From Brachycybe producta (Eukaryota > Arthropoda > Diplopoda > Playtdesmida > Andrognathidae), in the NCBI GenBank assembly GCA_036925085.1, contig JAUPFP010000071.1:310001-374000 (forward strand): 64,000 nucleotides of DNA, given 5' to 3'. How positions within the stretch are numbered: position 1 is the first letter of the stretch; each line of letters begins with the position of its first letter. Shown here piece by piece: positions 62,813 to 64,000 of the stretch. The notes below the pieces were generated by a model. That model was not told where the DNA came from. It made no database searches and saw nothing but the letters and a program-made list of their open reading frames with translations. Position numbers and translations under genes: made by a program.

Positions 62813-64000
62813 CATTTTCACGGAGTTTAGAAAACGCACAAATTTCTGTCTACGTTTAAAAAACCCAGACGACTATTAGATTTTTCTTTGAAATGGAGAC
62901 AGATTTTGGAAGGCGGCCATCCATGGTAACTGCAATTGTGCCAATGTTCTTATGCTCGCCATTATTCACATTATAACGGACATAGCAACCAACTTCTTAA
63001 TCCCTTTTTTATTGTGTTTATAAAAGAATCAAAGCTTTAAGTCGTACACACATTCACATTCACAGTCACACAATGATCACGCAACTTTTCTACATACTGA
63101 CATCCCAACAACCAAAACACACGTTACTGATTATTATTATTAATATTATTATTAATGTACATCATCAAATGCCTCGGCTTTAGCAACAAATAATAATAAC
63201 GCCAACAAAGACCATTGAAATGGAATCACGCAAACATAACTTTTGCATTACACATTGTCACAATGAGAAGAAGCTTCAAATAAAAATATAAAAAAAGTCG
63301 TGGCACTTCCATAAGAAAACAATAGAAAATTCCATTTTACCTAGTGTTTAATCAAAAAGCATTGGTAAAGAAATAGACAGAGAGAATCTAGTATAATTAG
63401 GACTTCTTAAATTAATAACCCCTAACAGCTGTTTCTGTTACAAACGAACTAGTCCCTCCAAAAAACGTGAAAGATCAAAACGGAAACAGGTTCAACAGAA
63501 ACGAAGACGAATAATATTTTTCCATTTTAATCAATCGAAAAAGTGCATTACTTCATTTTGAAATAGAGATAACCACTTAGGAACCTAATTTTATCTTTCC
63601 TCGTCCGAATGAAAGACAAGTTTGCTCAACAGTTCCATTGCGAATTTCTCTCAACATATTGATTTGGAACTAACAAGATATATATCCACGAGCTCAATGG
63701 AGTTTAAATTTCAGCATAAAAATAAGTTGACATAACTTCAAATATTCTTCTTCAACTTCAAATATATATTATGTTTATAATGTTAAATTGTACATCATTC
63801 ATAATTAATCAATCATAATGAATTTTCAAGAAGCTCACAAATAAATTGCAACAAAGTTGTGACGTGGTTGCTTGCATTGCACTCCAGACATTCCGATTAT
63901 ATCACAACAATCTTAATTGATTTCACTCATTTAATATAGCCGTAATTCTAAAAAAAAAAACCATTTATATTGAGCCATAATTTACATTGGAAACCGTTAA

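Larger units (their letters stand above)
31296..64000. other. Long gene-poor region (receptor 5' intron and/or intergenic)
   Basis: 32.7 kb in which I can support no complete gene. I looked on the - strand for the TM1-TM2 exon (GN-I-LVILSV, LAIADLLVA-type coding) and did not find it. Contents are the exon-like block at 32885-33032, many repeats listed separately, and microsatellites. A GC-richer stretch at about 44200-44470 is unexplained. Confidence 0.7.

Noticed and set aside
62434-62859. 141-codon ORF
   Set aside because: It runs through the pyrimidine-rich part of family A copy 5; similar frames appear in the other copies as expected from shared repeat sequence.

Overview
The window is nuclear DNA from an animal: AT-rich, intron-rich, full of microsatellites and small inverted-repeat transposons, with very few coding bases. 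Two conserved genes anchor it. On the + strand (1666-17041) are eleven 3'-terminal coding exons of the catalytic A subunit of the vacuolar H+-ATPase. On the - strand (31295 down to 25837) are three 3'-terminal coding exons of a D2-like dopamine receptor. The third intracellular loop of this receptor carries short motifs that I recall from insect Dop2R, so a protostome is the best guess; I cannot name the species. The two genes converge tail to tail, about 8.8 kb apart, and nothing suggests they work together.

Layout. 1-935: an APE-type endonuclease domain and 5' leader of an RTE/BovB-like LINE, antisense, cut by the window edge. 1666-6521: ten compact V-ATPase exons. 6522-16948: a single 10.4 kb last intron. 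16949-17041: the final V-ATPase exon, then its 3' UTR. 17.3-25.2 kb: intergenic DNA holding a cluster of foldback and MITE-like elements, a tRNA-like Pol III box pair and a 734 bp palindrome. 25837-31295: the receptor exons, with MITEs in the introns. 31.3-64 kb: either the long 5' intron of the receptor or intergenic DNA. I did not find the exon(s) for TM1-TM2 there. This part holds a lone exon-like block on the + strand (32885-33032) and many transposon-derived repeats.

The most unusual structures are: (1) a 2.07 kb nearly symmetrical inverted repeat (56034-58107) whose arms are built from 18-bp and 21-bp tandem arrays, with identical outer ends and a possible 6-bp target duplication; (2) an 867 bp element (58588-59454) with 33-bp perfect terminal repeats and a 7-bp target duplication, encoding a frameshifted THAP zinc-finger domain and nested inside an older repeat; (3) a five-copy family starting CTAGTGGGGTAACCCGTC, in which a hairpin module of about 140 bp is present in three copies and absent in two; (4) at least three other small inverted-repeat families, some nested. 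There is no sign of a bacterial-style operon, a CRISPR array or rRNA. Most open reading frames over 60 codons here are chance or low-complexity frames.
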